Source of the DNA: Chloroflexota bacterium
GTDB lineage: Bacteria > Chloroflexota > Anaerolineae > UBA4142
Assembly (NCBI GenBank): GCA_016219275.1
Contig: JACRBM010000037.1
Span: 1-58,400, forward strand
Direction of reading: 5' to 3'
DNA length: 58,400 nt
Positions 41,772 through 51,800 of this stretch are shown in pieces. The first letter of the stretch is position 1. Each line of letters begins with the position of its first letter. Below the pieces are notes generated by a model. The model saw only the letters and a list, made by a program, of their open reading frames with translations, was not told where the DNA came from and did not search any database. The translations under genes were made by a program, and so were the position numbers.

Positions 41772-43415
41772 ATGAAAAAAACAAACTGGCTCTACATCGG
41801 CTTGAGCATCGGGTTGCTCGCACTTGCGCTCGTGTGCCTCCCGGCAACGACCGACGCCGGCGGATTCGGCGAGCGCATCAGCAACGGAAGTTTCGAAGAA
41901 GGATTTTCCTACAACGGCGTCGCGCTCAATTGGAACGCCTTCAACAATGGCGGGCGCGCGCTCTACGGCTACCAAGACGACACCGATCACTTGCTCGTTT
42001 TTGATGGCAGGCATTCGCAACTCGTCGAGATCAACACGTTGCACAATAACCAGACCGATGCCGAGCGCATCTCCGGCATCTATCAAACAGTCTCCGTCGT
42101 CGCGGGCACGCCGTACACGTTGACGATGCGCGGCATGATTCGCATCATGGAGTACGACCTCGACAAGGACAACTGGAGTTACGTGGTCGAGTGGGGTATG
42201 GATCCGAACGGCACAGGTGATTGGACTAAAGTGACGCAGTGGAACACCTTGCCCTGGCAAACGACGTATCAGCAAACCAAGCCCGGCAAGTTCCTCGAAT
42301 TCACGACGACGATCAAACCAACCACGAACAAGATCACATTGTTTTTCATCGCGCGCAAAAAATTCGCGGTGCCGAACCGACTCCTCGACGTGAACCTGGA
42401 CGGCATCAGTCTCTTTGGGATGCGTCCCCCGGACACCGGCGCGCCAAAACTCGAAGTCGTCCCGCCAACCTACGTTTACACGACCAAGCCATTCCCGGTG
42501 CACGTCACCACGTCGGATGGCATCGGCGTTAAAGAACTCCGCTTGTACGATAACAACACGCTCGTCGTCACACAAACGCACGTCGCCGGACCGTTGAACA
42601 AAGAAACCGATCTCGTCTGGACGCCGACCGTCACCGGCACGCGCGTGCTCAAAGTCGAAGCGGTCAACGATGTGGGTCAAGTCCGCACCGTGACCAAAAC
42701 GGTCGAGGTCGTACCGATTGCCGAATTTCTCAAGAACGGTAATTTCGAAAGTGGCTTTGACCCGAACGGCGTCGCGTTGAATTGGAACACGTTCAACAAT
42801 GGCGGGCGCATCACCTATGCGTTCTATGACGATACGTGGCAACCCGCCGTCCCTGAGGGCAAGCACTCGCAGTTGATCGAAATCTGGAACCTGGGTCTCT
42901 CCGAGTTCGATCCGACCCAGGAACCGGATCGGTACGCCGGCATTTGCCAGGCGGTCACCGGCTTGACGCCGAACGCGCAGTACTATCTCGACGCGAAAGG
43001 ACTCGTCCGGATCAGCGCGACCGAAACCGTCTCGACCACACTCACCGATTGGAGTTACTCGGCGCAAGTGGGTATGCTGAACGGCGCGAGCGCGGATTGC
43101 GGCGCGTGGACGCGTGTGACGAATTGGCAGACGATGCCCTGGACGACCGAGTATCGCGACCTGCCGACCAAAATCAATTCGTACTCTGCGATCTTTTTCG
43201 CGCCGAGCGACACTGTCACGCTCTTTTTCCGCGCGTGGAAGAAATGGCCCACCGGCAATCGCGAGTTTCTCGTCAATCTCGATGCGCTGAGCGTTGCCGG
43301 TTACAAACCACTGCCGCCGCCCGCGACGATCATTACGCCCACCGCGACGATCACCGCGACGGCAACACCCACGGCGACTCCACCGATCACCTCGACGATT
43401 ATCGTCACCAAGTAA
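41772..43415 (+). CDS. Secreted protein with two CBM-like domains and an Ig-like domain
   Basis: 547 residues. The signal peptide MKKTNWLYIGLSIGLLALAL ends near ATTDAGG. Residues about 37-215 and 320-510 are homologous copies: NGSFEEGFSYNGVALNW and NGNFESGFDPNGVALNW, both followed by NxFNNGGR, HSQLxEI, a W-rich segment and VNLDxxSxxG. These resemble jelly-roll carbohydrate-binding modules. Between them is an Ig-like strand-rich domain (PFPVHVTTSDGIGVKELRLY). The C-terminus is Thr/Pro/Ala repeats. I start at ATG 41772; the frame is open upstream only by overlapping the previous gene. Confidence 0.7.
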   Translation: MKKTNWLYIGLSIGLLALALVCLPATTDAGGFGERISNGSFEEGFSYNGVALNWNAFNNGGRALYGYQDDTDHLLVFDGRHSQLVEINTLHNNQTDAERISGIYQTVSVVAGTPYTLTMRGMIRIMEYDLDKDNWSYVVEWGMDPNGTGDWTKVTQWNTLPWQTTYQQTKPGKFLEFTTTIKPTTNKITLFFIARKKFAVPNRLLDVNLDGISLFGMRPPDTGAPKLEVVPPTYVYTTKPFPVHVTTSDGIGVKELRLYDNNTLVVTQTHVAGPLNKETDLVWTPTVTGTRVLKVEAVNDVGQVRTVTKTVEVVPIAEFLKNGNFESGFDPNGVALNWNTFNNGGRITYAFYDDTWQPAVPEGKHSQLIEIWNLGLSEFDPTQEPDRYAGICQAVTGLTPNAQYYLDAKGLVRISATETVSTTLTDWSYSAQVGMLNGASADCGAWTRVTNWQTMPWTTEYRDLPTKINSYSAIFFAPSDTVTLFFRAWKKWPTGNREFLVNLDALSVAGYKPLPPPATIITPTATITATATPTATPPITSTIIVTK

Positions 43416-43429
43416 ATAAATAGTCGTTC

Positions 43430-43455
43430 GACAGATACCAGGTTTCTTGAAGTAA
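43430..43455. repeat. CCAGGTTTC palindromic repeat, copy 2
   Basis: ATACCAGGTTTCTTGAAGTAACCTGGTAT-type hairpin after the 41772 gene; may act as its terminator. Confidence 0.8.
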
Positions 43456-43573
43456 CCTGGTATCTTGTTAATGGGAGATAATCCCCATCACTCCCCCCTT
43501 GTCAGCGACGCGCGTTCTGCGTAGAATGCGCCGCAACGTCCAGCGACAATCGGCAGTCATCCAGGGAGGGAGC

Positions 43574-45088
43574 ATGAACATTCGCCCAATTCTCGAATCG
43601 GATATCGAAAACGTCATCCAGTTGTTTCGCGCGAACTACGGCGACGATTACGCGATGCCGGAATTTTACGATCCGCAATGGGTCAAGCGCGGCATCTATT
43701 CCGACCACATCATTTGGCTCGTGATGGAAGAAGGCAATCGCATTGTCGCCTCGGGCGCGTGCATCCTCAACTTTGGCGACTATAACGATCAAATCGGCGA
43801 GATCGGACGCCTGGTCGTTGATCCCCAGGTCGGCGGCAAGGGCTTGGGCAAACAGATGCTCACCGCGCTCGTGGACGCGTCGGATGATCGCGTCGAGTTT
43901 GCGTTTGCCGAAGCGCGCACCGTTCATCCGAAAACCCAAAAGATCGTGGACAACCTGGGTATGCCGCCGCTGGGTTTTCTCCCGCTGTTCTACAAAATGT
44001 CGTGGCGCGAAAGTTTTGTCTTGAACGGGCAACTGTTCGGCAACGGGCGCAGTCTGCGCCACCCCGGCACTGCCGAAGTGATTCCCGCGATCGCGCCGCT
44101 CGCAAAACTTTCGCTCCGCAATCTCGAATTGGATGAACCATTGGCAATTCGCGATAATGTGCGCGGCTATCCGATTGATCAAAACGTCGCGATTACGCCA
44201 TTGACCGGCACGTCGTTGTTGCGTTTGATGAAAATCGAACATGGTCGCGTCATCGAACCGGAAATTTTCGGCGGCATGCACGTGGATCAGGGCTTGCCGC
44301 AATTGCAAGCGCGCAAGGCGTGGTATTTTGTCGCCTCAGAAGGCGAGCACACGCTCGGCGCGATTGGTTATTTGTACGAGGCACATCACGAGAGCGTCCG
44401 CATCATCGAATTGATCGCGCAAGACAACACGATCAAGGGCAGTCTCTTGCGCTTTGCCGTCGAACAAGCCGAGCAAGTCCAACAAGCCCAGGTGATCGAG
44501 TGCGATGTGAGCGCGACGAGTCCGGCGATTCAGCAAACGTTTTTCGAAATGGGCTTTTTGCCGGCGGCGTACGTCCCAGGCATGGTGTTTCACAACACGC
44601 ATCGTCCCGATGTCGTGCGCATGATCAAATTGAATCAACCCTGGGATTTGGGTCCGCTCGTCTTGACCGAACCTTCGCGCGAGTATTTCGAAACCGTGAC
44701 GCCCATGTTCGAGCGCGCCGCGGCAGAGCGCATGAAGAAACTCCCCGCACTGAACACGCCGACGCTCAAAGGATTCACGACGCTCGAAGGATACCTGTTC
44801 CAACGCGCGGGCGACGAGACGACCCCGGCATCGGGCGCGCCGCTCGACGCGGACGCCTTGCACCTGGTGCTGTCGGGGTCGGTGCGACACGGCGAAGAAA
44901 CGATCACCGCTGGCAGTTGCGTGAATCCAGACATTTTGTTCGGTCATGCCGACGCGATCATCCCCATCGCCGGACCCGCCACGCGTCTGCTCACGATTAC
45001 ACACGCGCGCCTCACCGACCTGTGCGACCGCTACCCGCGCCTGGGAATGAAATTGTATCAAAACCTCGCGGGGTTACGCAAAAGCTAA
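43574..45088 (+). CDS. GNAT-type acetyltransferase fused to a cyclic-nucleotide-domain-like C-terminus
   Basis: 504 residues. The N-terminus is a GNAT domain (MNIRPILESDIENVIQLFRA; acetyl-CoA loop VVDPQVGGKGLGKQML near 85-100). A second, less conserved GNAT-like unit follows (TLGAIGYLYEAHHESVRIIE, then FFEMGFLPAAYVPGM). The last roughly 90 residues resemble a cNMP-binding jelly roll (LHLVLSGSVRHGEETITAGS, then LGMKLYQNLA as in Crp-family effector domains). ATG 43574 has GGGAGGGAG upstream. Substrate unknown; a signalling-regulated acetyltransferase is one reading. Confidence 0.65.
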   Translation: MNIRPILESDIENVIQLFRANYGDDYAMPEFYDPQWVKRGIYSDHIIWLVMEEGNRIVASGACILNFGDYNDQIGEIGRLVVDPQVGGKGLGKQMLTALVDASDDRVEFAFAEARTVHPKTQKIVDNLGMPPLGFLPLFYKMSWRESFVLNGQLFGNGRSLRHPGTAEVIPAIAPLAKLSLRNLELDEPLAIRDNVRGYPIDQNVAITPLTGTSLLRLMKIEHGRVIEPEIFGGMHVDQGLPQLQARKAWYFVASEGEHTLGAIGYLYEAHHESVRIIELIAQDNTIKGSLLRFAVEQAEQVQQAQVIECDVSATSPAIQQTFFEMGFLPAAYVPGMVFHNTHRPDVVRMIKLNQPWDLGPLVLTEPSREYFETVTPMFERAAAERMKKLPALNTPTLKGFTTLEGYLFQRAGDETTPASGAPLDADALHLVLSGSVRHGEETITAGSCVNPDILFGHADAIIPIAGPATRLLTITHARLTDLCDRYPRLGMKLYQNLAGLRKS

Positions 45089-45097
45089 CGCCTCCCA

Positions 45098-45127
45098 GAA
45101 TCCAGGTTTCTTGGAGAAACCTGGATT
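45098..45127. repeat. CCAGGTTTC palindromic repeat, copy 3
   Basis: AATCCAGGTTTCTTGGAGAAACCTGGATT, downstream of the GNAT-like gene. Confidence 0.85.
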
Positions 45128-45235
45128 ATTTATCTTCGTGGAATGGATTTGACGAAAGCATGACACCCCTTCGGGTTTGCATTCCACCGTTCGCGCCATG
45201 ACACAGCGCGAAGAAATTTTGCGGTCAGGTCTGTC

Positions 45236-45275
45236 ATCGCCCTCCCCTTGATAAGGGGAGGGTTGGGCGGGGTAA
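45236..45275. repeat. CCCTCCCCTTGATAAGGGGAGGG hairpin
   Basis: CGCCCTCCCCTT, GATA, AAGGGGAGGG then GGGCGGGG; related in wording to the 7519 repeat. Confidence 0.8.
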
Positions 45276-45284
45276 ATTTTTCGA

Positions 45285-45313
45285 TTGACGCGCGACTCGA
45301 TTTCGAGTATGAT
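45285..45313 (+). promoter_or_regulatory. Promoter of the FtsB-like gene
   Basis: TTGACG, 17-nt spacer, TATGAT (45308-45313). TCGATTTCGA, a short palindrome, lies in the spacer. Confidence 0.8.
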
Positions 45314-45353
45314 GAGCGCGTCCTTCCATATCTGGGTTGCTCAGGATAAAACT

Positions 45354-45722
45354 ATGGCTCGCTTTCCCTTTCAACTCCTGGTCGTCATCGCGATTACACT
45401 CGGCGTGTTCTTTGCATGGGACCTCAGCCAACGGATCATCAGCGGCGCGCGGTTGAACGATGTGCAGACCCAAGCCGAAGTTCAGCGCGCTCACGCCCAA
45501 GCGACCCAGGTCGCGCTCGTCGCGCTCAAGACGCGCATCGCGACGAACGAGTTCGTCGAAGATAAAGCGCGCCGCGAGTGGGGCTGGTCGCGCGACGGCG
45601 AAACCGTCGTGCAAGCCATCGTCACGCCCGCGCCCACACCGACGCCCACTCCGCCTCCGTTCCCCACCCCAACACCTGAGCCATCGTTGCTTGAAACGAT
45701 TCTACGTTTTCTGATTCCTTGA
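45354..45722 (+). CDS. FtsB/DivIC-like septum protein with a Thr/Pro tail
   Basis: 122 residues. A single N-terminal membrane helix (LLVVIAITLGVFFAWDLSQR), a coiled-coil stretch (QTQAEVQRAHAQATQVALVA), then a short conserved-type segment ATNEFVEDKARREWGWSRDG (FtsB/DivIC proteins have the same EDxARREWG pattern) and a tail rich in Pro and Thr. It would act in divisome assembly. ATG 45354 is chosen because codons upstream overlap the promoter. Confidence 0.78.
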   Translation: MARFPFQLLVVIAITLGVFFAWDLSQRIISGARLNDVQTQAEVQRAHAQATQVALVALKTRIATNEFVEDKARREWGWSRDGETVVQAIVTPAPTPTPTPPPFPTPTPEPSLLETILRFLIP

Positions 45723-45727
45723 CGCCT

Positions 45728-46936
45728 GTGAACATTCGCTCCGTCACCGGGTTTGTCTCGCTTGCCGATCCGCTGGAGGACACTCCCTTGCGCGTCCTCG
45801 GCGATCTGGTGCGCGCGGCGCGCGATGAATTTTCTCGCGCCGGTTTTCCGGCCCAAACCACGCGCGTTGCCACGCAATCGCTCACCGATATTTCTCCGCG
45901 CGACGTGACCCAGTTCGCGCGCGATCTGGATGGCGCGATTCGCGCGCACGGCATTGACTATGCCGCGCTCGGCGCGGTGCGCGCCGACGATCCCAATGCC
46001 TCACTCGATTTGATTGACACGCTCCCCAACGCACTCGGCGCGACCGAAAACATTTTTGGCGCGATTCAAATCGCGTCGCACATGTACGGCATCAATCTAC
46101 GCGCGATTCAAGCCGCCGCACGCGTGATTCGCGCGCTCGCCGACACGACGCCGGACGGCTTCGGCAATTTCAAATTCAGCGCGCTCGCCAACTGTCAGCC
46201 CCACGCGCCATTTTTCCCGGTCGCGTACCACGACGGCGGTGCAAACGCGTTCGCGCTCGCGGTACAAGCTGCGCCGCTCGCCGTCGAAGCGTTCACCAAC
46301 GCGCAATCGCTCGACGACGCGCGCGCCAATTTGGTCGGCGCGATTGAACGCGCGGGGCAAACGCTTGCGCGCATCGCCAACGATCTCGCCGCGCGATTCG
46401 ATTTTCGATTTGCTGGGATTGATTTTTCGATGGCGCCGTTTCCCGCCGTCGAGCAAAGCATCGGCACGGCGATCGAGCGATTGATCAGCGTCGAGTTTGG
46501 TTCGCGCGGGACGCTCTTCGCCGCCGCGTTCATCACCGATTGCATCCGCCGCGCGAATTTCCCACGCGCCGGTTTTTCCGGCTTGATGCTTCCGGTGCTC
46601 GAAGACGCGACGCTCGCCGCGCGTTCGGCAAACTACTCGCTCGACTCGCTCTTGCTTTACTCGACCGTGTGCGGGACCGGACTCGACACGGTGCCATTGC
46701 CGGGCGACACGCGTGTCGAACAACTGTCCGCGATTCTGCTCGACCTCGCGACGCTTGCAGTGAAACTAGACAAGCCGCTCACCGCGCGCCTCATCCCGAT
46801 TCCTGGTTTACGCGCCGGCGACATGACTCAATTCGATTTTCAGTACTTTGCGAATGCGCGTGTGCTCAATGTGAAGGCGAATGAATTGAAGGTGTTTGAA
46901 TCGGATACTCAAGTGGAGTTCAAGGAGTCGCTATGA
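45728..46936 (+). CDS. DUF711 (UPF0210) family protein
   Basis: 402 residues. MNIRSVTGFVSLADPL at the N-terminus and the signature STVCGTGLDTVPLPGDT near the C-terminus are DUF711 hallmarks. Structures of the family show a glycyl-radical-enzyme-like barrel without the radical, and the function is unestablished. I choose GTG 45728; an alternative TTG 45719 overlaps the upstream stop. It is coupled to the next gene by a 4-bp overlap (ATGA). Confidence 0.85.
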   Translation: MNIRSVTGFVSLADPLEDTPLRVLGDLVRAARDEFSRAGFPAQTTRVATQSLTDISPRDVTQFARDLDGAIRAHGIDYAALGAVRADDPNASLDLIDTLPNALGATENIFGAIQIASHMYGINLRAIQAAARVIRALADTTPDGFGNFKFSALANCQPHAPFFPVAYHDGGANAFALAVQAAPLAVEAFTNAQSLDDARANLVGAIERAGQTLARIANDLAARFDFRFAGIDFSMAPFPAVEQSIGTAIERLISVEFGSRGTLFAAAFITDCIRRANFPRAGFSGLMLPVLEDATLAARSANYSLDSLLLYSTVCGTGLDTVPLPGDTRVEQLSAILLDLATLAVKLDKPLTARLIPIPGLRAGDMTQFDFQYFANARVLNVKANELKVFESDTQVEFKESL

Positions 46937-47925
46937 AACTAGACGTTGCGATTCTCGCGCCAAACCTGCTCGACATTCCGCGCGTGGCGCGCGCCGTAGA
47001 AGAGATCGGCTTTGACGGTTTGTGGACAAGCGAGACGCAACACGAACCATTCCTCCCGCTCGCGCTCGCAACCGAACACACGACGCGCATCGAACTCGGC
47101 ACCGCGATTGCCGTCGCGTTCGCGCGCAGTCCGACCTTGCTCGCGCACCTCGCCTGGGATTTGGCGAACGCGTCGCAAGGACGCTTTATCCTGGGGCTGG
47201 GCACGCAGGTCAAGGCGCACATCGAACGCCGCTTTGGCATGACCTGGGAATCGCCCGCGCCCAAATTGCGCGAGATGATTCTCGCGATGCGCGCGTTGTG
47301 GGAATGTTGGCAGAACGATACCAAGTTGAATTTTCGCGGCGAGTTTTACAAACTCACCTTAATGTCGCCGTTCTTCAACCCCGGTCCGATCGAGCATCCG
47401 CACATTCCGATCTACATCGCGGGCGTGAACGAACATCTCTGCCGCGTCGCCGGCGAGTTGTGCCAGGGTTTCCACGTTCATCCCTTCCACACGGCGAAAT
47501 ATCTGCGCGAGCTGGTTCTGCCGAACATCGAACGCGGCGCACGTGGCGCGCAACGCACGCGCGCGGACGTGCAACTATCGTCTTCGATTTTTATCGCGAC
47601 CGACGAGGCGGAACGCGAAGCGGTGCGCGCACAGATTTCGTTCTACGCGTCCACGCCGACGTACCGCGCGGTGCTCGACATGCACGGCTGGGGCACGGTC
47701 GGTGAAAAGTTGAGCGCGCTCGCCGCGCATGGCAAGTGGGACGAAATGCCTGCGCTCGTCGGCGACGATTTGCTGAACGAAGTTGCGATTATCGCGCCAC
47801 GCGCAGAAATTCCGGCGCGTGTCCAGGCGCGTTACGCCGGCTTGCTCGACCGCATCGCGTTCTACAAGCCATTCCTGCTCGAAGACGCGGACGAGTGGCG
47901 CCCGTTGGTGCGCGCGTTCAAGTAG
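46933..47925 (+). CDS. Luciferase-like F420-dependent oxidoreductase
   Basis: 330 residues of the LLM flavin/F420 superfamily, closest in wording to the TIGR03617 group: LAPNLLDIPRVARAVEEIGF, FDGLWTSETQHEPFLPLALA, TTRIELGTAIAVAFARSPTL and FILGLGTQVKAHIERRFG. Such proteins transfer hydride from F420H2 or FMN to unknown substrates. It overlaps the end of the DUF711 gene, so it is cotranslated, and ends at a strong terminator. Confidence 0.85.
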   Translation: MKLDVAILAPNLLDIPRVARAVEEIGFDGLWTSETQHEPFLPLALATEHTTRIELGTAIAVAFARSPTLLAHLAWDLANASQGRFILGLGTQVKAHIERRFGMTWESPAPKLREMILAMRALWECWQNDTKLNFRGEFYKLTLMSPFFNPGPIEHPHIPIYIAGVNEHLCRVAGELCQGFHVHPFHTAKYLRELVLPNIERGARGAQRTRADVQLSSSIFIATDEAEREAVRAQISFYASTPTYRAVLDMHGWGTVGEKLSALAAHGKWDEMPALVGDDLLNEVAIIAPRAEIPARVQARYAGLLDRIAFYKPFLLEDADEWRPLVRAFK

Positions 47926-47939
47926 CACATTCGAAAATG

Positions 47940-47976
47940 AAACCGCCGACGCGAATAGTTCGCGTCGGCGGTTTTG
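47940..47976. terminator. Terminator between convergent genes
   Basis: AAACCGCCGACGCGAA, TAG, then the exact reverse complement and TT. It serves the oxidoreductase (+) and HigA (-) genes. Confidence 0.85.
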
Positions 47977-47986
47977 GTTTGCGATA

Positions 47987-48460
47987 CTATGGACGACTGG
48001 ATGCTTTGGCAAACACGCGCGGCTTGGATGTCAACCCCTTGCCCAAACGGCGTTTTGGCGGAACCGGTTGGGCACGTTGCCGCGCGAGCGGTTTAGCTAC
48101 GCGATACGATTGCAAAAGAACATCGGCAGAAATACCCAGACCCTGATTCAGGTTGCGAACCATCGTAATCGAAAGCGCGCGCCGACGATTCAGCACCTCG
48201 GCAACCCGCGCGCGACTGCCGATAAACGGCTCCAAATCACGCCGCGATAATCCACGACTTTCAAGGTGGTACAAGATCGCTTCAATCGGATCAGGCAACG
48301 GAATGACGTATTGACGCGACTCGTACGCCTCGATCAACGTTGTCCAAATCTCAAGACGATTTCCCGCCGGCGTGCCGGGCTTGGCGTCGAACAAGCGCTC
48401 TACCTCTGCCAACGCGGCGCGATGTTCGGTTTCTGTTTTGATCGGTTTGATTTCTAACAT
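47987..48460 (-). CDS. higA: HigA-type antitoxin with helix-turn-helix
   Basis: 157 residues. An N-terminal HigA-like region (MLEIKPIKTETEHRAALAEV, then PGTPAGNRLEIWTTLIEAYE) is followed by an XRE-type HTH (LSRRDLEPFIGSRARVAEVL) and a basic C-terminal tail of about 45 residues (PVPPKRRLGKGLTSKP). It binds HigB and represses the pair. It lies 13 bp downstream of the toxin gene, the usual toxin-first order. Confidence 0.88.
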   Translation of the reverse strand: MLEIKPIKTETEHRAALAEVERLFDAKPGTPAGNRLEIWTTLIEAYESRQYVIPLPDPIEAILYHLESRGLSRRDLEPFIGSRARVAEVLNRRRALSITMVRNLNQGLGISADVLLQSYRVAKPLARQRAQPVPPKRRLGKGLTSKPRVFAKASSRP

Positions 48461-48473
48461 ACTTTACCTCTAA

Positions 48474-48767
48474 TCAAATTGTCGTAGCATCAATTTGATC
48501 ATACTCGGCATGAGTTCCCACAAATCGGATGTACACAATCCCAAAGCGATACTGAATCGCGACAATCAAACGATAGCGGTTTCCTTTGATGTTAAAGACA
48601 ACCCGCTGATCATTCACGATACTTGCATTTCGATACGTCGCTTTGATCTCGGACGGATTTGCCCATGTCGAATGCCTGACATCATGGTACCACGCCTGCA
48701 ACACTTGGCGTGAATCAGGGTGTCTCTCCCAAAACGCACGCAATGTTTTGACTGCAATGACTCGCAT
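48474..48767 (-). CDS. higB: HigB-type mRNA interferase toxin
   Basis: 97 residues. AFWERHPDSRQVLQAWYHDV, then STWANPSEIKATYRNASIV, and KGNRYRLIVAIQYRFGIVYI with FVGTHAEYDQID are diagnostic of the RelE-like HigB fold that cuts mRNA on ribosomes. The closing FVGTHAEYDQID is the usual family end. Transcribed from its own promoter. Confidence 0.92.
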   Translation of the reverse strand: MRVIAVKTLRAFWERHPDSRQVLQAWYHDVRHSTWANPSEIKATYRNASIVNDQRVVFNIKGNRYRLIVAIQYRFGIVYIRFVGTHAEYDQIDATTI

Positions 48768-48773
48768 ACGTTT

Positions 48774-48802
48774 ATTATATCATGATCCCGTTTTGGGAGC
48801 AA
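48774..48802 (-). promoter_or_regulatory. higBA promoter
   Basis: Minus strand TTGCTC (48797-48802), 17-nt spacer, TATAAT (48774-48779), 6 bp before the higB start codon, so the transcript leader is very short or absent. Confidence 0.75.
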
Positions 48803-48815
48803 GCGCAGTTTTCAC

Positions 48816-51800
48816 TCAACGAATCTCCACAATCACCACCTCACCCTCACGTTTGAACTCGACGGGCTTGCCGTTCACGTTCACTTGCGTCGCGTTCGGC
48901 GCGAGGACGCGCAGCGTCACGCCGCGCGTTTCGGTCGTGAGCGCAAGCGCGTTGCCGGCGAATCCCAGTTGCGCCGTCACTGGTGCGGAACTTGTGAGCA
49001 ACACGCGGATCCCCTCCGCCACAAACTTGGTCGCGTTCGCGACGACGAGCGTTTGCATTTGATTTGACGCGTTCTGCCGAACGTACGCCACCGATGCATC
49101 CGTCGAGTACACACCGAACAAACGCTCGCTCGACGTGCCATCCGCGAACATGATCGAATCGGCGAACGCGCCGGGCGCGACAACACGCACGCCCTCGCCG
49201 AGCGGTTCGAACGCAGTAATGCGCGGCGTGGCGCGATACGGCTCGAACAACGCGGTAAAGGTCGTCGCGGTCATTTGACGCCGCGCCAACGCGAATGGAA
49301 CCGCCGCGTTGCGTTCGTCAATCCCCGTACCGAACACAATCGTCGTATCGGGCGCGCCGAGCATCCGCACCTGCACACGCGCGAGACTGCCTTCGAAATC
49401 TTCGATCACGCGTCGCCCCGAAGGAAACGTCAAGGCGAGATTGTCGGCGAGAATTGTTCCCGCGCGCTTGCCATTCGCCGTGCGATTGATCTGCAACGCG
49501 ATTTGCGTGATCGGCAAATCCATCACGCGGTCATTGTTGCCCGCGCCCGCCGTGCCCCACGACTTGTCCACGATCAACGCGATCGTTTGCCAGCCACTCC
49601 AGTTGATCGCGCCGACTTCTTTCGTGAACTTTTCGCCGGTCGCATCCATAATGCGAAGCGTGAGTCTATTGTTCGACGCGTCGCCGAACACGCGCGCTTC
49701 GATGCGCGTCGGCATTTCATTCGGCACATCGAGATGGTTGGAGAGGTACACCGCGTACCCATCGGCGACCAACGCAAAATCGTAATCGAGTTGTCCGGCG
49801 AACGTGTCTTGCGTGCGCGTGATCGTGAACGACGAGGTGATGCCCTCGCGTCCGTTGAACACGCTGCCGTACCGTTCGCCAACCGCGCTCAAATCCCAGG
49901 TCGCGTTCCACGCGTCATTCGTCAGCGCGGCGCGCGGATTCGCGAGATGTTCGTAGCCGTTCTTTTTCGGCAGCGCCGTGTACGGCGCGAGCGAAATTGG
50001 CGTCGTTAGTGAACCAGGGTTGTGATAAATCCAATCGAACCGATGCGCCGCGCGGTCGAGCGATGTCACGCGCGTGAGATCGAGCCAATAGTCCGGCGTA
50101 AGCGCGAGTGTGCGCGTGATCGCCGCGGTTTTGTACGCCGCACCCGCATCCGCCGTTGCCAGACTGAACGCGGGTAAACCGACAAAGCGTTGTAAGTTGC
50201 CGGTCGCTTCGGCTTGATTCTGTTCGTCCACGACAATCGTGTTGTGCGCGACGGTCATCTTGTCCCAGGTGTTGTGCGATGCCGCCGCGTACGAGTGCGT
50301 CCCAGGATCGAGCGCGAGCGTACGACCCAGCCCAAATGTAATGTAACCCAGTTTGTCGTAGTGCCCGTGCCCGCCGCCGTGCGGACCGAAATCGAGCGCG
50401 AGGTAACGCTCATCGCCCGCGCGGAGAATCGCGTAACCGGCTTTGGGTAATGCAATACTCGCTTGCGCCGGCGCGCTCGCACTCGGCAGATTGTCCGCGC
50501 CCCACAGCAACGCTTGCCAACTGCGCGCGCCGCGCAAAACCGCGAGCATCGCCGGGTCGCGATAACGTTGATAGCCAATCTCGTACAGCCACGCGCGCGC
50601 GGAAAGCGTCGTGCCGCTATCGTCGTTGAACGGCGGAAGCATTCCATCAGGCATCGCCATCGCGATGGGCGCAGTCAGCATCGCGCGCAGATTCGGTTGC
50701 GCGTACGGCTCCAAGCCGACGCGGTCGCCCATCTCGGCGAGATACAACATCGGCTGCAACGTAAAATAGTGATAACCCCACGATCCTTCCCACCAAAAAC
50801 CATCCGCCGCCGCGCCCTGCGCGATTTGAACCAGGAATCCATTTTCCGGATCCGCGTACGCGTCCGAGACGAGTTTGTCATCTTCGAGTGCGAATCCCGC
50901 GGCGGCAAGCGCGGCATTGTGCCAGGTCTGCCAGTTGCTCAACTTGACACGATTGCCCTGGATGTTCGCGGCCGCCTGACGCAAAACATTGTCCGCGATT
51001 TTCGTGCGGTCTGCCGGCGTGAGTGCGTCGTTAATCAAATCGAACGACCATGCAACTTGGATGAGCCACTCTGCTTCGTCCAGCGTTTGCGCGGTCGCCT
51101 TGCCGCCGCTGCGCGCCTTGCCGCCGTCTTTATCGTGTTGCGCGTACGCTGGATACGCATTGGCATACGCGCGCAAAATCGTCGCGGCGTTCTCCGCGTA
51201 TTTCTTGTCGCCGGTGAGTTGATACGCCAAACCCAGGTCGCGCGCATACTCGGCGAGGTCGAGATGGCGGTTCTGGTAAATCACTTCGTCGTACAACGTC
51301 GGACGGTTCGTAAACGTGGGCGACGCGTAATACTTGCCGTCGCTCGGACAAAAATGCGGCGGCGTGTGCGTGGGATCGTACTTGAGACGCAAACCGTCCG
51401 GGCAAATGTACCACAACGACCACTGCCCGCCGGTCGGCGGCAAATCGGGCGATTTGAGGTTGTACTGTCGGAGGTAGTTCGCCGGGTACGCATCCGCGTT
51501 GCGCATGATTTGATCGCGCGCGTCGCGCGCCCACGCGGATTGTTCGACCCAGGTCTTGATGCGCGCAAAATCGTGCGCGTCGAGGAGCGTGCGCGGCGCG
51601 TTGCGTTTCGGCAGCGCCGCGCCGATTTTGTACGCCGCGCGCGTCGGCACCGGCAACGAGGTCGCGGTCGGTGCAGCAGTCGTCGCGGTCGCGAGGGTCG
51701 CGGTCGGCGCGACGCGCGTGGGCGATGGCGCGGTTGTGACTGTCGGACTCGCGCGCGTTGGTACGCTCGTCGGCGTAGGCGTCGCGCACGCGGTCAGCGC

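Noticed and set aside
41433-43415. A 660-residue protein starting inside the 41360 gene
   Set aside because: The extra N-terminus is Arg-rich shadow translation of the small gene; ATG 41772 begins a standard signal peptide.
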